DNA from: Lachnospiraceae bacterium
GTDB lineage: Bacteria > Bacillota > Clostridia > Lachnospirales > Lachnospiraceae
Assembly (NCBI GenBank): GCA_022800815.1
Contig: JAAWRC010000015.1
Span: forward strand, 18,144 to 82,143
Direction of reading: 5' to 3'
DNA: 64,000 nt
The notes under the pieces were generated by a model, which was given only the letters and a program-made list of their open reading frames with translations, was not told the origin of the DNA and searched no databases. This document shows, one piece after another, positions 27,889-37,007 of this stretch (within the stretch, counting starts at the first letter, position 1; each line of letters opens with the position of its first letter). A program made the position numbers and the translations under genes.

Positions 27889-28674
27889 CTATCTGACGTC
27901 CTTCCTCCGATACCGGAGAAATGCCGCCGCAATCCCGAGGACCGCAAGCCCCATCCCCACCGCCAGATAGCGGCCGTTTATGGCCCTGTCGGTGATGATG
28001 TCGGCGCTTTCCGCATAGCCGAAGGGCGTGACGTATTTTAAGAATCCGGCCTTTTTGGTCAGGTTGGCGACGATGTTGAGGAAATAGAAGAGCGCCGCCG
28101 TTCCCAGGCCGACGGATGCGCCGCCGTTTCGGATAAAGGCGGAGAAGCCGAAGCAGACGGCGGCCGTTTCCAGTTGGAGCAGGAAATAGGCCAGGAACAG
28201 GAGGGGGAAGGTTCCGGGGTCCGGCCGCTCGCCGATGGCCGTGACGGACAGCAGGACCACGCCGATGACGACCAGATTGAGGAGCGCAATCTGGAGGAAC
28301 AGGGCGGAAAGCTTCTGTAAAAGAATCCTGGAGCGGCTTATGGGATGGGTCAGCAGGAATTCCGCGGTCCCGTCCTTCTCTTCTTTTGCGAGGGCCTGGG
28401 CGCCGAGGAGGGCGGCGAAAAAGGAGCCGCCGAGGCCCAGGATGTTTCCGCACTCCACTCCGAAAAAGCCCAGGAATTCCCCGAAATTCAGTTTGTCCAT
28501 GCCAAAGGCGGCGGAGAAGACTCCCATGTCGGAGAACATTCCGCTGACCGCACTCATCTGGTCTCTGATTTCCGGATAGATGAGGACGCACAGGGCGGTC
28601 ATGGAAGCGATGATCGCGGTCCAGATGCACAGGGCGCTCCTTCCCTGGCGAAGTTCATGTTTCAGCAACGTCAT
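27889..28674 (-). CDS. ABC-2 type transporter permease
   Basis: Hydrophobic ORF following an ABC ATPase; AKEEKDGTAEFLLTHPISRSRILLQKL motif. Confidence 0.85.
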   Translation of the reverse strand: MTLLKHELRQGRSALCIWTAIIASMTALCVLIYPEIRDQMSAVSGMFSDMGVFSAAFGMDKLNFGEFLGFFGVECGNILGLGGSFFAALLGAQALAKEEKDGTAEFLLTHPISRSRILLQKLSALFLQIALLNLVVIGVVLLSVTAIGERPDPGTFPLLFLAYFLLQLETAAVCFGFSAFIRNGGASVGLGTAALFYFLNIVANLTKKAGFLKYVTPFGYAESADIITDRAINGRYLAVGMGLAVLGIAAAFLRYRRKDVR

Positions 28675-28675
28675 G

Positions 28676-29599
28676 TCACGGTTCCTCCTTGTCCGGTTCC
28701 GGTCTCTGGCCATGCCCTTCCGGCGCATAGTAATGCATGAAGACCTCCTCCAGGTCCGGCTCGGCGATGGTCACGTCGGCCAGGGGAAGGGCGGCGAGGG
28801 CGGTAAGCAGCTTTCGGGGGCTGCCGCTGTACAAAAAAGTCATGGTATCGCCGCTTCTTCTGACATTCCGGACGGTCTCCAGCCGGGGCGGTTCGTGAAG
28901 TCCCCGGACCGTCACCCGCTTTACACCGGCGTGCCCCAGGTTCTCGATGGTGTCCGAGGCCAGCAGCCGGCCCTCCCGGATCACGGCTGCGTGACGGCAG
29001 TGTCTCTGGACCTCGGAGAGTGCGTGGGAGGAGAGGAAGACCGTGGCACCCTCCCGGTTCCGCTCCTCCAGAATCTGATAGAACTCCCGCTGCATGAGCG
29101 GGTCCAGGCCGCTGGTGGGCTCGTCCAGGATGCAGAGTCGGGGCCTGTGCTGCAGGGCGCAGACCACGGACACCTTTTTTCGGTTTCCCAGGGACAGCTC
29201 GCGGACTTTCTTTTCCGTGTCCAGCTTTAGCCGTTCGCACAGCCTGGCCGCCTCCGGTGCGCAGTCCCTCCTGCGGGCCCCTCCCCTTAAGTCGGCGGAC
29301 AGTCTTATGATTTCCCGCACCTTTCGGTTTGGGTAAAAGGCGGCCTCCGAGGGCATGTAGCCGACGTCGGCCAGAAGCTCCGTCTGGTGGGCGGAAATTT
29401 CCTTCCCGAAAATTTCCGCCGTCCCGCCCGTGGGAGAGAGAAGCCCCAGGAGGGTGCGGATGGTGGTGCTCTTTCCGGCCCCGTTGGGACCGATGAAGCC
29501 AAAGAAGTCCCCCTCCTCCACCGCAAGGCTCAGGTCGATGATCCCTCTGGCCTTCCCGTAGTATTTCGTGAGGGCGGATGTCTGGATTGCGTATGCCAT
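28676..29599 (-). CDS. ABC transporter ATP-binding protein
   Basis: GPNGAGKSTTIRTLLGLL, LSLGNRKKVSVVCALQHRPRLCILDEPTSGLDP. Confidence 0.92.
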   Translation of the reverse strand: MAYAIQTSALTKYYGKARGIIDLSLAVEEGDFFGFIGPNGAGKSTTIRTLLGLLSPTGGTAEIFGKEISAHQTELLADVGYMPSEAAFYPNRKVREIIRLSADLRGGARRRDCAPEAARLCERLKLDTEKKVRELSLGNRKKVSVVCALQHRPRLCILDEPTSGLDPLMQREFYQILEERNREGATVFLSSHALSEVQRHCRHAAVIREGRLLASDTIENLGHAGVKRVTVRGLHEPPRLETVRNVRRSGDTMTFLYSGSPRKLLTALAALPLADVTIAEPDLEEVFMHYYAPEGHGQRPEPDKEEP

Positions 29600-29615
29600 G
29601 GCCGTGGCTCCTTTC

Positions 29616-30233
29616 CTAACTTTTTTTTCGCAGATAGATCGTTTTCCAGAACGCAAGGAGCCTGGCGAAGTCTTTCTCCAGGGTGTCCACGTCGAGGGAG
29701 TCCCCCAGTTGGAGCATTTCCCAGAGATACCCCTCCGAGGCCAGGTACATTTCCCGGTACATGAGCGCAAGGTCGAGACCGGGAACGAAATCTTCCGGGT
29801 CCAGCCCCGCCAGGGCGTTTCGGGCCTTTAAGCCGAAATAATGCCGGTAGCTTTTCCGAACCTCGCCGCAGATCTCGGGATCCTTTTCATAGAATGCCTT
29901 GACGGCAAAAGCGGCCATGTCCGGGTAGATGCGCATGACGGCGAGTTTCGCCCGCATGCCCCTCTCCATCATTTCAAAGAGATCCGGGGGTTCGTAGCAG
30001 CCATACCTGGAGAGGGTCTCCAGGGTGATCCTGGCGGCCTCGTCCCAGAGGAAGAGATAGAGCTCCTTTTTGTTGCGGAAGTAATGGAACAGGAGGGATT
30101 TGCTCACGCCCGCACAGTCGGCAATTTCCCGCATGGGGCTTTTTTTATAGGAGTTCTGCGAAAAGACCCGAAAGCCGGCATTGATGACGGCCTGTCTTTT
30201 TTCCTCCGTCAATGTGTAAAATTTTTCGTTCAT
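29616..30233 (-). CDS. TetR/AcrR-family transcriptional regulator
   Basis: VINAGFRVFSQNSYKKSPMREIADCAGVSKSLLFHYFRNKKELYLF HTH. Confidence 0.9.
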   Translation of the reverse strand: MNEKFYTLTEEKRQAVINAGFRVFSQNSYKKSPMREIADCAGVSKSLLFHYFRNKKELYLFLWDEAARITLETLSRYGCYEPPDLFEMMERGMRAKLAVMRIYPDMAAFAVKAFYEKDPEICGEVRKSYRHYFGLKARNALAGLDPEDFVPGLDLALMYREMYLASEGYLWEMLQLGDSLDVDTLEKDFARLLAFWKTIYLRKKS

Positions 30234-30245
30234 GGACCCTCCTGC

Positions 30246-30272
30246 TGACCGTTGCGGTCAATTTCTATTATA
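30246..30272 (-). promoter_or_regulatory. TetR autoregulatory operator/promoter
   Basis: Palindrome TGACCG-TTG-CGGTCA (30246-30260) adjacent to minus-strand -10 TATAAT (30267-30272); extra half-site TTGACCG just upstream. Confidence 0.6.
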
Positions 30273-30420
30273 CCCGATTGACCGTTTTTGGGAAGGGGGT
30301 TTCGGCGGAAACTTTTTTGTTCATAATATTTCTGGCTTTTTCATAAATGTTTAGGAAAACTTTGGTGGAAAGCGGGAAATAATAGGCTTATAATAATAGG
30401 AAAAAAGAGGGGGGAGTCTT

Positions 30421-32388
30421 ATGCTGAAAGAGCAGATCGCAGTGATCGAGCTTTTAAAAAATCTCATTCAGGGAAATACGGAGGAGTTCAGCCGGGTGAC
30501 TTACGCACCCCAGAAGCCATCCTTTTGGACTTACGGGGAGAGGGCGGGGGAAGCTCTGGCGGAGGGAAACCCGGCGCCGGGTGGCCGGAGACCCTTTTCG
30601 GACGGAGAAGAGACGGGGAGACTTCCGAGGAAGAGTCCGGAATCCCAGGGGATCTCCTCCCGGCACCTGGCGGCCTTTGTCTCGGAGTTGGCGAAAAATG
30701 AGCGGACGGACCTGCACCACGTCGTGGTGCTCCGCCACGGTGCCGTGATCGCCGAGGCCTCCGTGGCCCCTTACGTGAGCGGCATGTGGCACGCCTCCTA
30801 TTCCATGTGCAAGACCATCACGGGCATGGCCATCGGGATGCTGGTCGGCGAGGGGCGATTGTCCCTGGACGACAAGGTTCTCCCGCTTTTGGACAAAAAG
30901 ACGATTTTGACGGGGAAGAAGAATCTGACGGTGGAGCATCTTCTTACCATGAGCTCCGGTGTTGCCTTCAACGAGACAGGCATGGTATCCGGGGACGACT
31001 GGGTTTCCGGCTACCTTCAGGCTGCGGTCAGGGGGACTCCGGGGAAACGGTTTGAGTACAACAGCATGAATACCTACATCCTCTCGGCCATTGTCACGAA
31101 GGTCACGGGAGAGACGCTGACGGAATATCTGCGGCCGAGGCTGTGGGAGCCGCTAGGGATCCGTCGGGTGTTCTGGGAATCCTGTCCCAAAGGGATCAAC
31201 AAGGGAGGCTGGGGATTGTTTATCAGCACGGAGGATGCGGCGAAGCTGGGCCAGCTCGTCCTGCAGAAGGGACGATGGCAGGGAAAGCAGCTGGTGCCGG
31301 AAGAGTGGCTGGCGGCATCTGCAAAGAAGCACATGGAGACGCCGGAAAACATGGGGCCCTATGGCTACGGCTATCAGGTGTGGCTGGGCGGACGGCCCGG
31401 AAGCTGCACCTTTAACGGGATGCTGGGGCAGAACGTGGTGGTTTATCCGGATCTGGACATGGTGGTGGCCGTCAATGCGGGGAGCGACGAGCTGTTTCAG
31501 AATTGTATCCTTTTAGATATCGTGCAGAAGCACTTTGAGGGAGACTTCCATCCGGCGGCGAGCCTGCCGGAGAATCCCGGTGATCACGGGCACCTGCTGG
31601 AGCTGGAGAGACGGCTGGCGGGGGGCGGCGGACTCTGGAAGAACAAAAGCCCGGGGCGGCCGGGGCGGCGGGGCGGAAGCGGTATCTGCGGGAGGCGGCC
31701 GGGAAGCCGCCGTCTTTCGGGAGGACGTCCGGGAAGCCGGAGCGGTAGCGGCCATTGGGGCAGACGGGCGGAGAACGGCGGGGAGCTGCACTTTATGGAG
31801 GAGGAACGGGCGAAGCGCATGCTGGACGGCCGGGTCTATCGGCTGGACCAGGAGCACGTGGGCCTAAGTCCGCTGATTTTTCAGGTGTTTCACAACAATT
31901 ACACGGACGGCGTGCGTGCGGTTGCTTTCTATTATGAAGGAAGGCGGTTCTACGCAGCCTTCGAGGAGGGCGAGGAATTGAAGCGGATGGAGGTGGGCTT
32001 TGGCCGCCCGGCCGTGACGGAAGTGCTTTTTCACGGGGAACCGTATCTCCTCGGCGTGACGGGAAGCTTTGGAAAGGACGAAGACGGACGGATGGTCCTG
32101 AAGCTGGACCTCGCTTTTCTGGAGGAGGCGGTGCGCCGCAGGCTGAAATGTTATTTCCTGGAGGAGGGGGGAAAGATCGAGATTCACTGGGACGAGACGC
32201 CGGGAGGCCGCCTGATCACGGAGGGGCTTGGGGCGCTGCTTGGCGACTCTCTGAAGAATGGCTTTATGGACGTGATCCGGGACAAGGCGGGGGTGGACCT
32301 GCCGGCTCTTCTGGTCGACAGGACCATCCACCCTGTTGTCACAGGTATTGCCGCAGATCCTCCGACATGCTTTCCTCCAGCCGGATGA
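30421..32388 (+). CDS. Serine beta-lactamase-like hydrolase with Gly/Arg-rich linker and extra C-terminal domain
   Basis: SYSMCKTITG (SxxK), YNSMNTY (YxN); linker NKSPGRPGRRGGSGICGRRPGSRRLSGGRPGSRSGSG. Confidence 0.85.
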   Translation: MLKEQIAVIELLKNLIQGNTEEFSRVTYAPQKPSFWTYGERAGEALAEGNPAPGGRRPFSDGEETGRLPRKSPESQGISSRHLAAFVSELAKNERTDLHHVVVLRHGAVIAEASVAPYVSGMWHASYSMCKTITGMAIGMLVGEGRLSLDDKVLPLLDKKTILTGKKNLTVEHLLTMSSGVAFNETGMVSGDDWVSGYLQAAVRGTPGKRFEYNSMNTYILSAIVTKVTGETLTEYLRPRLWEPLGIRRVFWESCPKGINKGGWGLFISTEDAAKLGQLVLQKGRWQGKQLVPEEWLAASAKKHMETPENMGPYGYGYQVWLGGRPGSCTFNGMLGQNVVVYPDLDMVVAVNAGSDELFQNCILLDIVQKHFEGDFHPAASLPENPGDHGHLLELERRLAGGGGLWKNKSPGRPGRRGGSGICGRRPGSRRLSGGRPGSRSGSGHWGRRAENGGELHFMEEERAKRMLDGRVYRLDQEHVGLSPLIFQVFHNNYTDGVRAVAFYYEGRRFYAAFEEGEELKRMEVGFGRPAVTEVLFHGEPYLLGVTGSFGKDEDGRMVLKLDLAFLEEAVRRRLKCYFLEEGGKIEIHWDETPGGRLITEGLGALLGDSLKNGFMDVIRDKAGVDLPALLVDRTIHPVVTGIAADPPTCFPPAG

Positions 32389-32770
32389 TGTTTCCGGCGA
32401 TCTGTCTGGAGGCGTCGTCGGCGGCGGAATACTGGTTCAGATAGGCACTCAGGGATTTGATGCCCATGTTGCAGCCGTCGGTGAGCATGGAAGCGATCTT
32501 TTTGTCGGAATCATTCAGCATGAGCTTCATGCCGGTCATGATGCGGGCGGAGAGCTTTTCCATGGGGCCCAGATCCCCGGCGGCCGTTCCGCCCTGATTC
32601 GCCAGGCCGTGGAGCTTGTCCCCGAAGCTTGCGTGGGCGTTCCTGTATTTTTCCAGGCTGTCCTTAAAGTCGGGGTCATGGACGGAGGGGAGAAGCTGGT
32701 CCAGAGTCTGGACGGCCATTTTCGTCCCGGCGTTGCATTCCTTCAACAGATTTTTCGTGTCGTCGTTCAT
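32339..32770 (-). CDS. Small helical protein, DUF2383/ferritin-like family suspected
   Basis: MNDDTKNLLKECNAGTKMAVQTLDQLLP...; RBS AAGGAG before ATG at 32770. Confidence 0.5.
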   Translation of the reverse strand: MNDDTKNLLKECNAGTKMAVQTLDQLLPSVHDPDFKDSLEKYRNAHASFGDKLHGLANQGGTAAGDLGPMEKLSARIMTGMKLMLNDSDKKIASMLTDGCNMGIKSLSAYLNQYSAADDASRQIAGNIIRLEESMSEDLRQYL

Positions 32771-33066
32771 GAAGAACTCCTTTCCTAAATATTTTGGGAC
32801 AGGCAATCGCCTGATATTTTAGGAATACCCGAAAAAAGGCGGGCATCCGTTTTTAGCATACCCGAAGAAGCGCATTCTCATGCACGGAACTCAAGGCTGA
32901 AACGGTTGCCTGGGACTGCGGAATGTGTTATAATCAAACAGGTTTTACGGGCACCCCGCAATGCATGCCCATGCGGGCGGACAGCTTCGCTGACATTGTA
33001 TAAAAAAAAAACATGGAGCAATCCCCTTCCCATTTCTCCCGTTTTGTTGTATCATATTATCTGCAA

Positions 33067-33114
33067 CTTCAAGATATAGTGTTTCAGAGCGAGAGCAATA
33101 CCAATATATGGTGT
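33067..33114 (+). promoter_or_regulatory. Tandem NrdR-box-like sites upstream of nrdDG
   Basis: CTTCAAGATATAGTGT (33067-33082) and TACCAATATATGGTGT (33099-33114), 32 bp apart, matching acaCWATATATWGtgt. Confidence 0.7.
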
Positions 33115-33134
33115 GACAGCGGACGAGGAGAATT

Positions 33135-35324
33135 ATGAGCGCAGAAGTAATGAATCGAGTGATCAAGCGGAATGGGGAGGAAGTGACCTTCGATCTGTCC
33201 AAGATCGTCAATGCGATTGAGAAGGCAAACCGCGAGGTGGGCAACATTCACAGGATGAATGAATATCAGATTTTTGCCGTTGCCGACAACGTGGCCGACA
33301 AGATCAACGAGTCGACCCATGCGGTCAGCGTGGAAGATATCCAGGACATGGTGGAGACCGGGATCATGGAGATGCGGGGCTACGAGGTGGCTCAGAAATA
33401 CGTGCGCTACCGTTACAGGCGGGAGCTGACCAGGAAGTCCAACACCACGGATAACGGGATTCTTTCCCTGCTTGACAATATCAATGAAGAGGTGACCCAG
33501 GAAAATTCCAACAAGAACCCGGTGATCAACTCCACCCAGAGGGACTACATGGCCGGGGAGGTCAGCAAGGATCTGTCCAAAAGGGTTCTGCTTCCCGCCG
33601 AGGTGGTGCGGGCCCATGAGGAGGGGATCATCCATTTTCACGATACGGATTATTACGCCCAGAGGGAGCACAACTGCGACCTGATCAACCTGGAGGACAT
33701 GCTCCAGAACGGGACGGTCATCAGCGAGACCATGATCGAGAAGCCCCACAGCTTCTTTACGGCCTGCAACGTGACCACCCAGATCGTGGCCCAGGTCGCC
33801 AGCAACCAGTACGGCGGCCAGTCTTTCTCCCTGGCTCATCTGGCTCCCTTCGTGGACATCAGCCGGAAGAAACTGAGAAAGGCCGTGATTGCGGAGCGGG
33901 AGGCCTGCGGTGAGCCTTTGGACGAGGCGGTCATCGACAAGGTAACCGAGTGCCGCCTGAAGGAAGAGGTGAAGAGCGGGATCCAGACCATCCAGTATCA
34001 GCTCATCACCCTGATGACCTGTAACGGCCAGGCTCCCTTCGTGACCGTGTTCATGTATCTGGACGAGGTGCCGGCGGGCCGGACCAGGGAGGATCTGGCG
34101 ATGATCACGGAGGAGGTGCTGCGCCAGAGGATACAAGGGGTTAAGAATGAGAAGGGCGTGTGGATCACTCCGGCCTTCCCCAAGCTGATCTACGTGCTGG
34201 ACGAGGACAATATTACGGAGGACTCCAGGTATTGGTATCTGACGGAGTTGGCGGCGAAATGTACGGCCAAGCGGATGGTGCCCGACTACATTTCCGCAAA
34301 GATGATGCGGGAGCTCAAAAAGGGCAACGTGTATACCTGCATGGGCTGCCGTTCCTTCCTGACAGTGGAGGAGAGCCAGAAGAATCCCGACGGGAGTTAC
34401 AAGTTTTACGGAAGGTTCAACCAGGGCGTCGTGACCATCAACCTGGTAGACGTGGCCTGCTCCGCGGAAGGGGACATGGACAAATTCTGGGAGATCCTGG
34501 ACGACCGGCTGGAGCTGTGCCACCGGGCCCTCCGGTGCCGCCATGAGCGGCTGAAGGGAACCGTTTCCGACGTGGCTCCCATCCTCTGGCAGTACGGGGC
34601 CCTGGCGAGGCTGAAAAAGGGGGAGCGCATCGACAAACTTCTGTATGGCGGGTACTCCACCATTTCCCTGGGCTATGCGGGGCTCTACGAGATGTGCATG
34701 CGCATGAAGGGAAAATCCCACACGGACCCGGAGGCGAAGCCCTTCGCCCTGGCGGTCATGCAGCGGCTCAACGACAAGTGCGCCGAGTGGAAGGCGGCGG
34801 AGAACATCAGCTATTCCGTGTACGGGACGCCCATGGAGTCCACCACCTATAAATTTGCGAAATGTTTACAGAAACGGTTCGGGATCATTCCCGGCGTGAC
34901 GGATAAAAATTACATTACCAACAGCTATCACGTCCATGTGTCCGAGGAGATCGACGCCTTCAGCAAGTTAAAGTTCGAGTCGGATTTTCAGAAGCTGTCC
35001 CCGGGCGGCGCCATCAGCTACGTGGAGGTGCCCAACATGCAGCAGAACATTCCGGCGGTGCTGTCGGTGATGAAATTCATTTATGACAACATCATGTATG
35101 CGGAGCTCAACACCAAGAGCGACTTCTGCGAGAGCTGTGGCTATGACGGAGAGATTGTGATCAAGGAGCAGGAGGACGGGAAGCTTGTCTGGGAGTGCCC
35201 GAGCTGCGGGAACCGGGATCAGGACAAGATGTTCGTGGCCCGTCGGACCTGCGGCTATATCGGAACCCAGTTCTGGAACCAGGGCAGGACCCAGGAGATC
35301 AAGGACCGGGTGCTGCACCTGTAA
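33135..35324 (+). CDS. nrdD: Anaerobic ribonucleoside-triphosphate reductase
   Basis: N-terminal ATP-cone, C-terminal CESCGYDGEI...CPSCG zinc site and glycyl-radical motif RRTCGYIGTQFWNQGR. Confidence 0.97.
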   Translation: MSAEVMNRVIKRNGEEVTFDLSKIVNAIEKANREVGNIHRMNEYQIFAVADNVADKINESTHAVSVEDIQDMVETGIMEMRGYEVAQKYVRYRYRRELTRKSNTTDNGILSLLDNINEEVTQENSNKNPVINSTQRDYMAGEVSKDLSKRVLLPAEVVRAHEEGIIHFHDTDYYAQREHNCDLINLEDMLQNGTVISETMIEKPHSFFTACNVTTQIVAQVASNQYGGQSFSLAHLAPFVDISRKKLRKAVIAEREACGEPLDEAVIDKVTECRLKEEVKSGIQTIQYQLITLMTCNGQAPFVTVFMYLDEVPAGRTREDLAMITEEVLRQRIQGVKNEKGVWITPAFPKLIYVLDEDNITEDSRYWYLTELAAKCTAKRMVPDYISAKMMRELKKGNVYTCMGCRSFLTVEESQKNPDGSYKFYGRFNQGVVTINLVDVACSAEGDMDKFWEILDDRLELCHRALRCRHERLKGTVSDVAPILWQYGALARLKKGERIDKLLYGGYSTISLGYAGLYEMCMRMKGKSHTDPEAKPFALAVMQRLNDKCAEWKAAENISYSVYGTPMESTTYKFAKCLQKRFGIIPGVTDKNYITNSYHVHVSEEIDAFSKLKFESDFQKLSPGGAISYVEVPNMQQNIPAVLSVMKFIYDNIMYAELNTKSDFCESCGYDGEIVIKEQEDGKLVWECPSCGNRDQDKMFVARRTCGYIGTQFWNQGRTQEIKDRVLHL

Positions 35325-35383
35325 GGATGCGCTTGCTGTAAAAGCGCAGCGGGGGAAAGGGCCGGGGCGAGGGGTGAAAAGCG

Positions 35384-35896
35384 ATGTATTATGGAAATAT
35401 CAAGGAATGTGATATTGCGGACGGCCCCGGCGTGCGGGTGACGCTGTTCGTGTCCGGCTGCCGCAATCACTGCAAGGGATGCTTCAATTCCGAGACTTGG
35501 GATTTTTCCTACGGGCAGCCCTACACGGAGGAGGCGGAGGAAAGGCTTCTTGCACTTCTTGGGCCGGACTATATTCAGGGCTTTACCCTCCTGGGAGGCG
35601 AACCCTTTGAGCCGGAGAACCAGAGAGTCTGCGTGACGCTTTTGAGAAAGGTCAGAGAGGCTTACCCCAAGAAGGATATCTGGTGTTATTCCGGATATCT
35701 CATCGACCGTGACATGGTTCCCGGCGGGAAGGTTTATACCGAGGTGACGGAGGAGATGCTCTCGTATATCGACGTGCTGGTGGACGGCCGGTTCGTGGAG
35801 GAGGAGAAGGATCTGACCCTTGTCTTTCGCGGCAGCAGGAACCAGAGGGTTCTGAGGCTGGAAAATGGGAAGGCAGCGGAGAGATTATATTGTTAG
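35384..35896 (+). CDS. nrdG: Anaerobic ribonucleotide reductase activating protein
   Basis: GCRNHCKGCFN radical-SAM cluster motif, FTLLGGEPFEPEN, downstream of nrdD. Confidence 0.95.
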   Translation: MYYGNIKECDIADGPGVRVTLFVSGCRNHCKGCFNSETWDFSYGQPYTEEAEERLLALLGPDYIQGFTLLGGEPFEPENQRVCVTLLRKVREAYPKKDIWCYSGYLIDRDMVPGGKVYTEVTEEMLSYIDVLVDGRFVEEEKDLTLVFRGSRNQRVLRLENGKAAERLYC

Positions 35897-35928
35897 AAGA
35901 TATCGGAAAATAAAGATGTCGGAAAGAT

Positions 35929-35958
35929 GGGACTGCAGAGCGGCGGTCCCGTTTTTTT
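35929..35958 (+). terminator. Terminator after nrdG
   Basis: GGGACTGC ... GGTCCC followed by GTTTTTTT. Confidence 0.7.
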
Positions 35959-36133
35959 CGTTAAAACATTTTGTCCGGTGAAACAAAATTCCCGCTTTCC
36001 CCGTCTTATAGTATAGAAAGCTTTCAAAAACTGCAGATACAGGAGAGAGGTAATTGAAAAAGGTATACCCAAAGGGCACTCGTGAATGCATGCGCCTTGT
36101 GCTGTAAAACTGAGATATAAGGGGGAAGACGAT

Positions 36134-36895
36134 ATGAACACGGAGATTTTGGCCGCCCGGGCAAAGGAGGGAGACGCAGATGCGTTTCCCAACGTCACGG
36201 TGGACGGTGTCAGGCTCAGCATGGGAGGCGGATTTTATGACGGTTACTACATGTCCAACGAGGGAGGGGGAATGTGCCTAAAAGACGAGGACGTCGAAAA
36301 TTATCGGTTTGCGGACGGTTCCATGGAATATAGAATACATCTTTCGACGACGGAGCGGGGGTTTATGCTGAACAAGCCCATCCATGTAGAATTTAGGGAA
36401 ATCGGTTATAATACGTCGGAGCTTTCGGAGCCGGTGACCGACGTGGAGGGGAGCTGGACCATAGAATGGACCCTTCAGGGGAGTAATGAAATCTATGAGG
36501 CGGATATTGAACATGGCGTTATTGGAGACACGGGAGCCACGCTGACCCACGTGGGGCTGTCGCCGATCTCCGCCAGGATACTTGTGCGTTATCCGAAGAA
36601 GGAAGAACGGGTGTTTTGGACGGATGACGACGGAAACGTTCGATCCTTTCTGGAATGGGAAATGCCCCCGCAGCTCGTGGGTGCGAAAATGAAGGACGGA
36701 ACGTCCTGTTACTATGCGTGGGTCGGCGGCGGAGGCTCTGCAGGGTACCGGGGGCAGGAAGATATCTGCGAGATGATCTGTAACGGAGAGCAGATCTTGG
36801 ACGTTCATCAGATCGAATATCTGATGTTCGTTAAGGATTATCCGGAGGACGGCAATGTTACCGACGACAATTTCTGGTTTGTGAAGGTTCGGTGA
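36134..36895 (+). CDS. Chimeric protein: short ECF-sigma-like N-terminus joined to anti-sigma-like (DUF4179/DUF5643-type) C-terminal domain
   Basis: MNTEILAARAKEGDADAF resembles sigma-70 region 2 start; followed by NVTVDGVRLSMGGGFYDG...IHVEFREIGY...VEGSWTIEWTLQG. Confidence 0.55.
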   Translation: MNTEILAARAKEGDADAFPNVTVDGVRLSMGGGFYDGYYMSNEGGGMCLKDEDVENYRFADGSMEYRIHLSTTERGFMLNKPIHVEFREIGYNTSELSEPVTDVEGSWTIEWTLQGSNEIYEADIEHGVIGDTGATLTHVGLSPISARILVRYPKKEERVFWTDDDGNVRSFLEWEMPPQLVGAKMKDGTSCYYAWVGGGGSAGYRGQEDICEMICNGEQILDVHQIEYLMFVKDYPEDGNVTDDNFWFVKVR

Positions 36896-36923
36896 GAGAA
36901 GGATAAAAGAAGGGCCTGAAATG

Positions 36924-36958
36924 CTCCGGGCAGCCTGCGTTTTGCGGGCTGCCCGGAG
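36924..36958. terminator. Strong hairpin between convergent genes
   Basis: CTCCGGGCAGCC ... GGCTGCCCGGAG. Confidence 0.5.
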
Positions 36959-37007
36959 TGTCTTATGTAGAATGAGAATGAAATAAGATAGCTGGCTGTT
37001 TCAGGGA

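Noticed and set aside
33084-34721. 545-aa minus-strand ORF
   Set aside because: Antisense to nrdD, which has unambiguous family motifs; shadow ORF.
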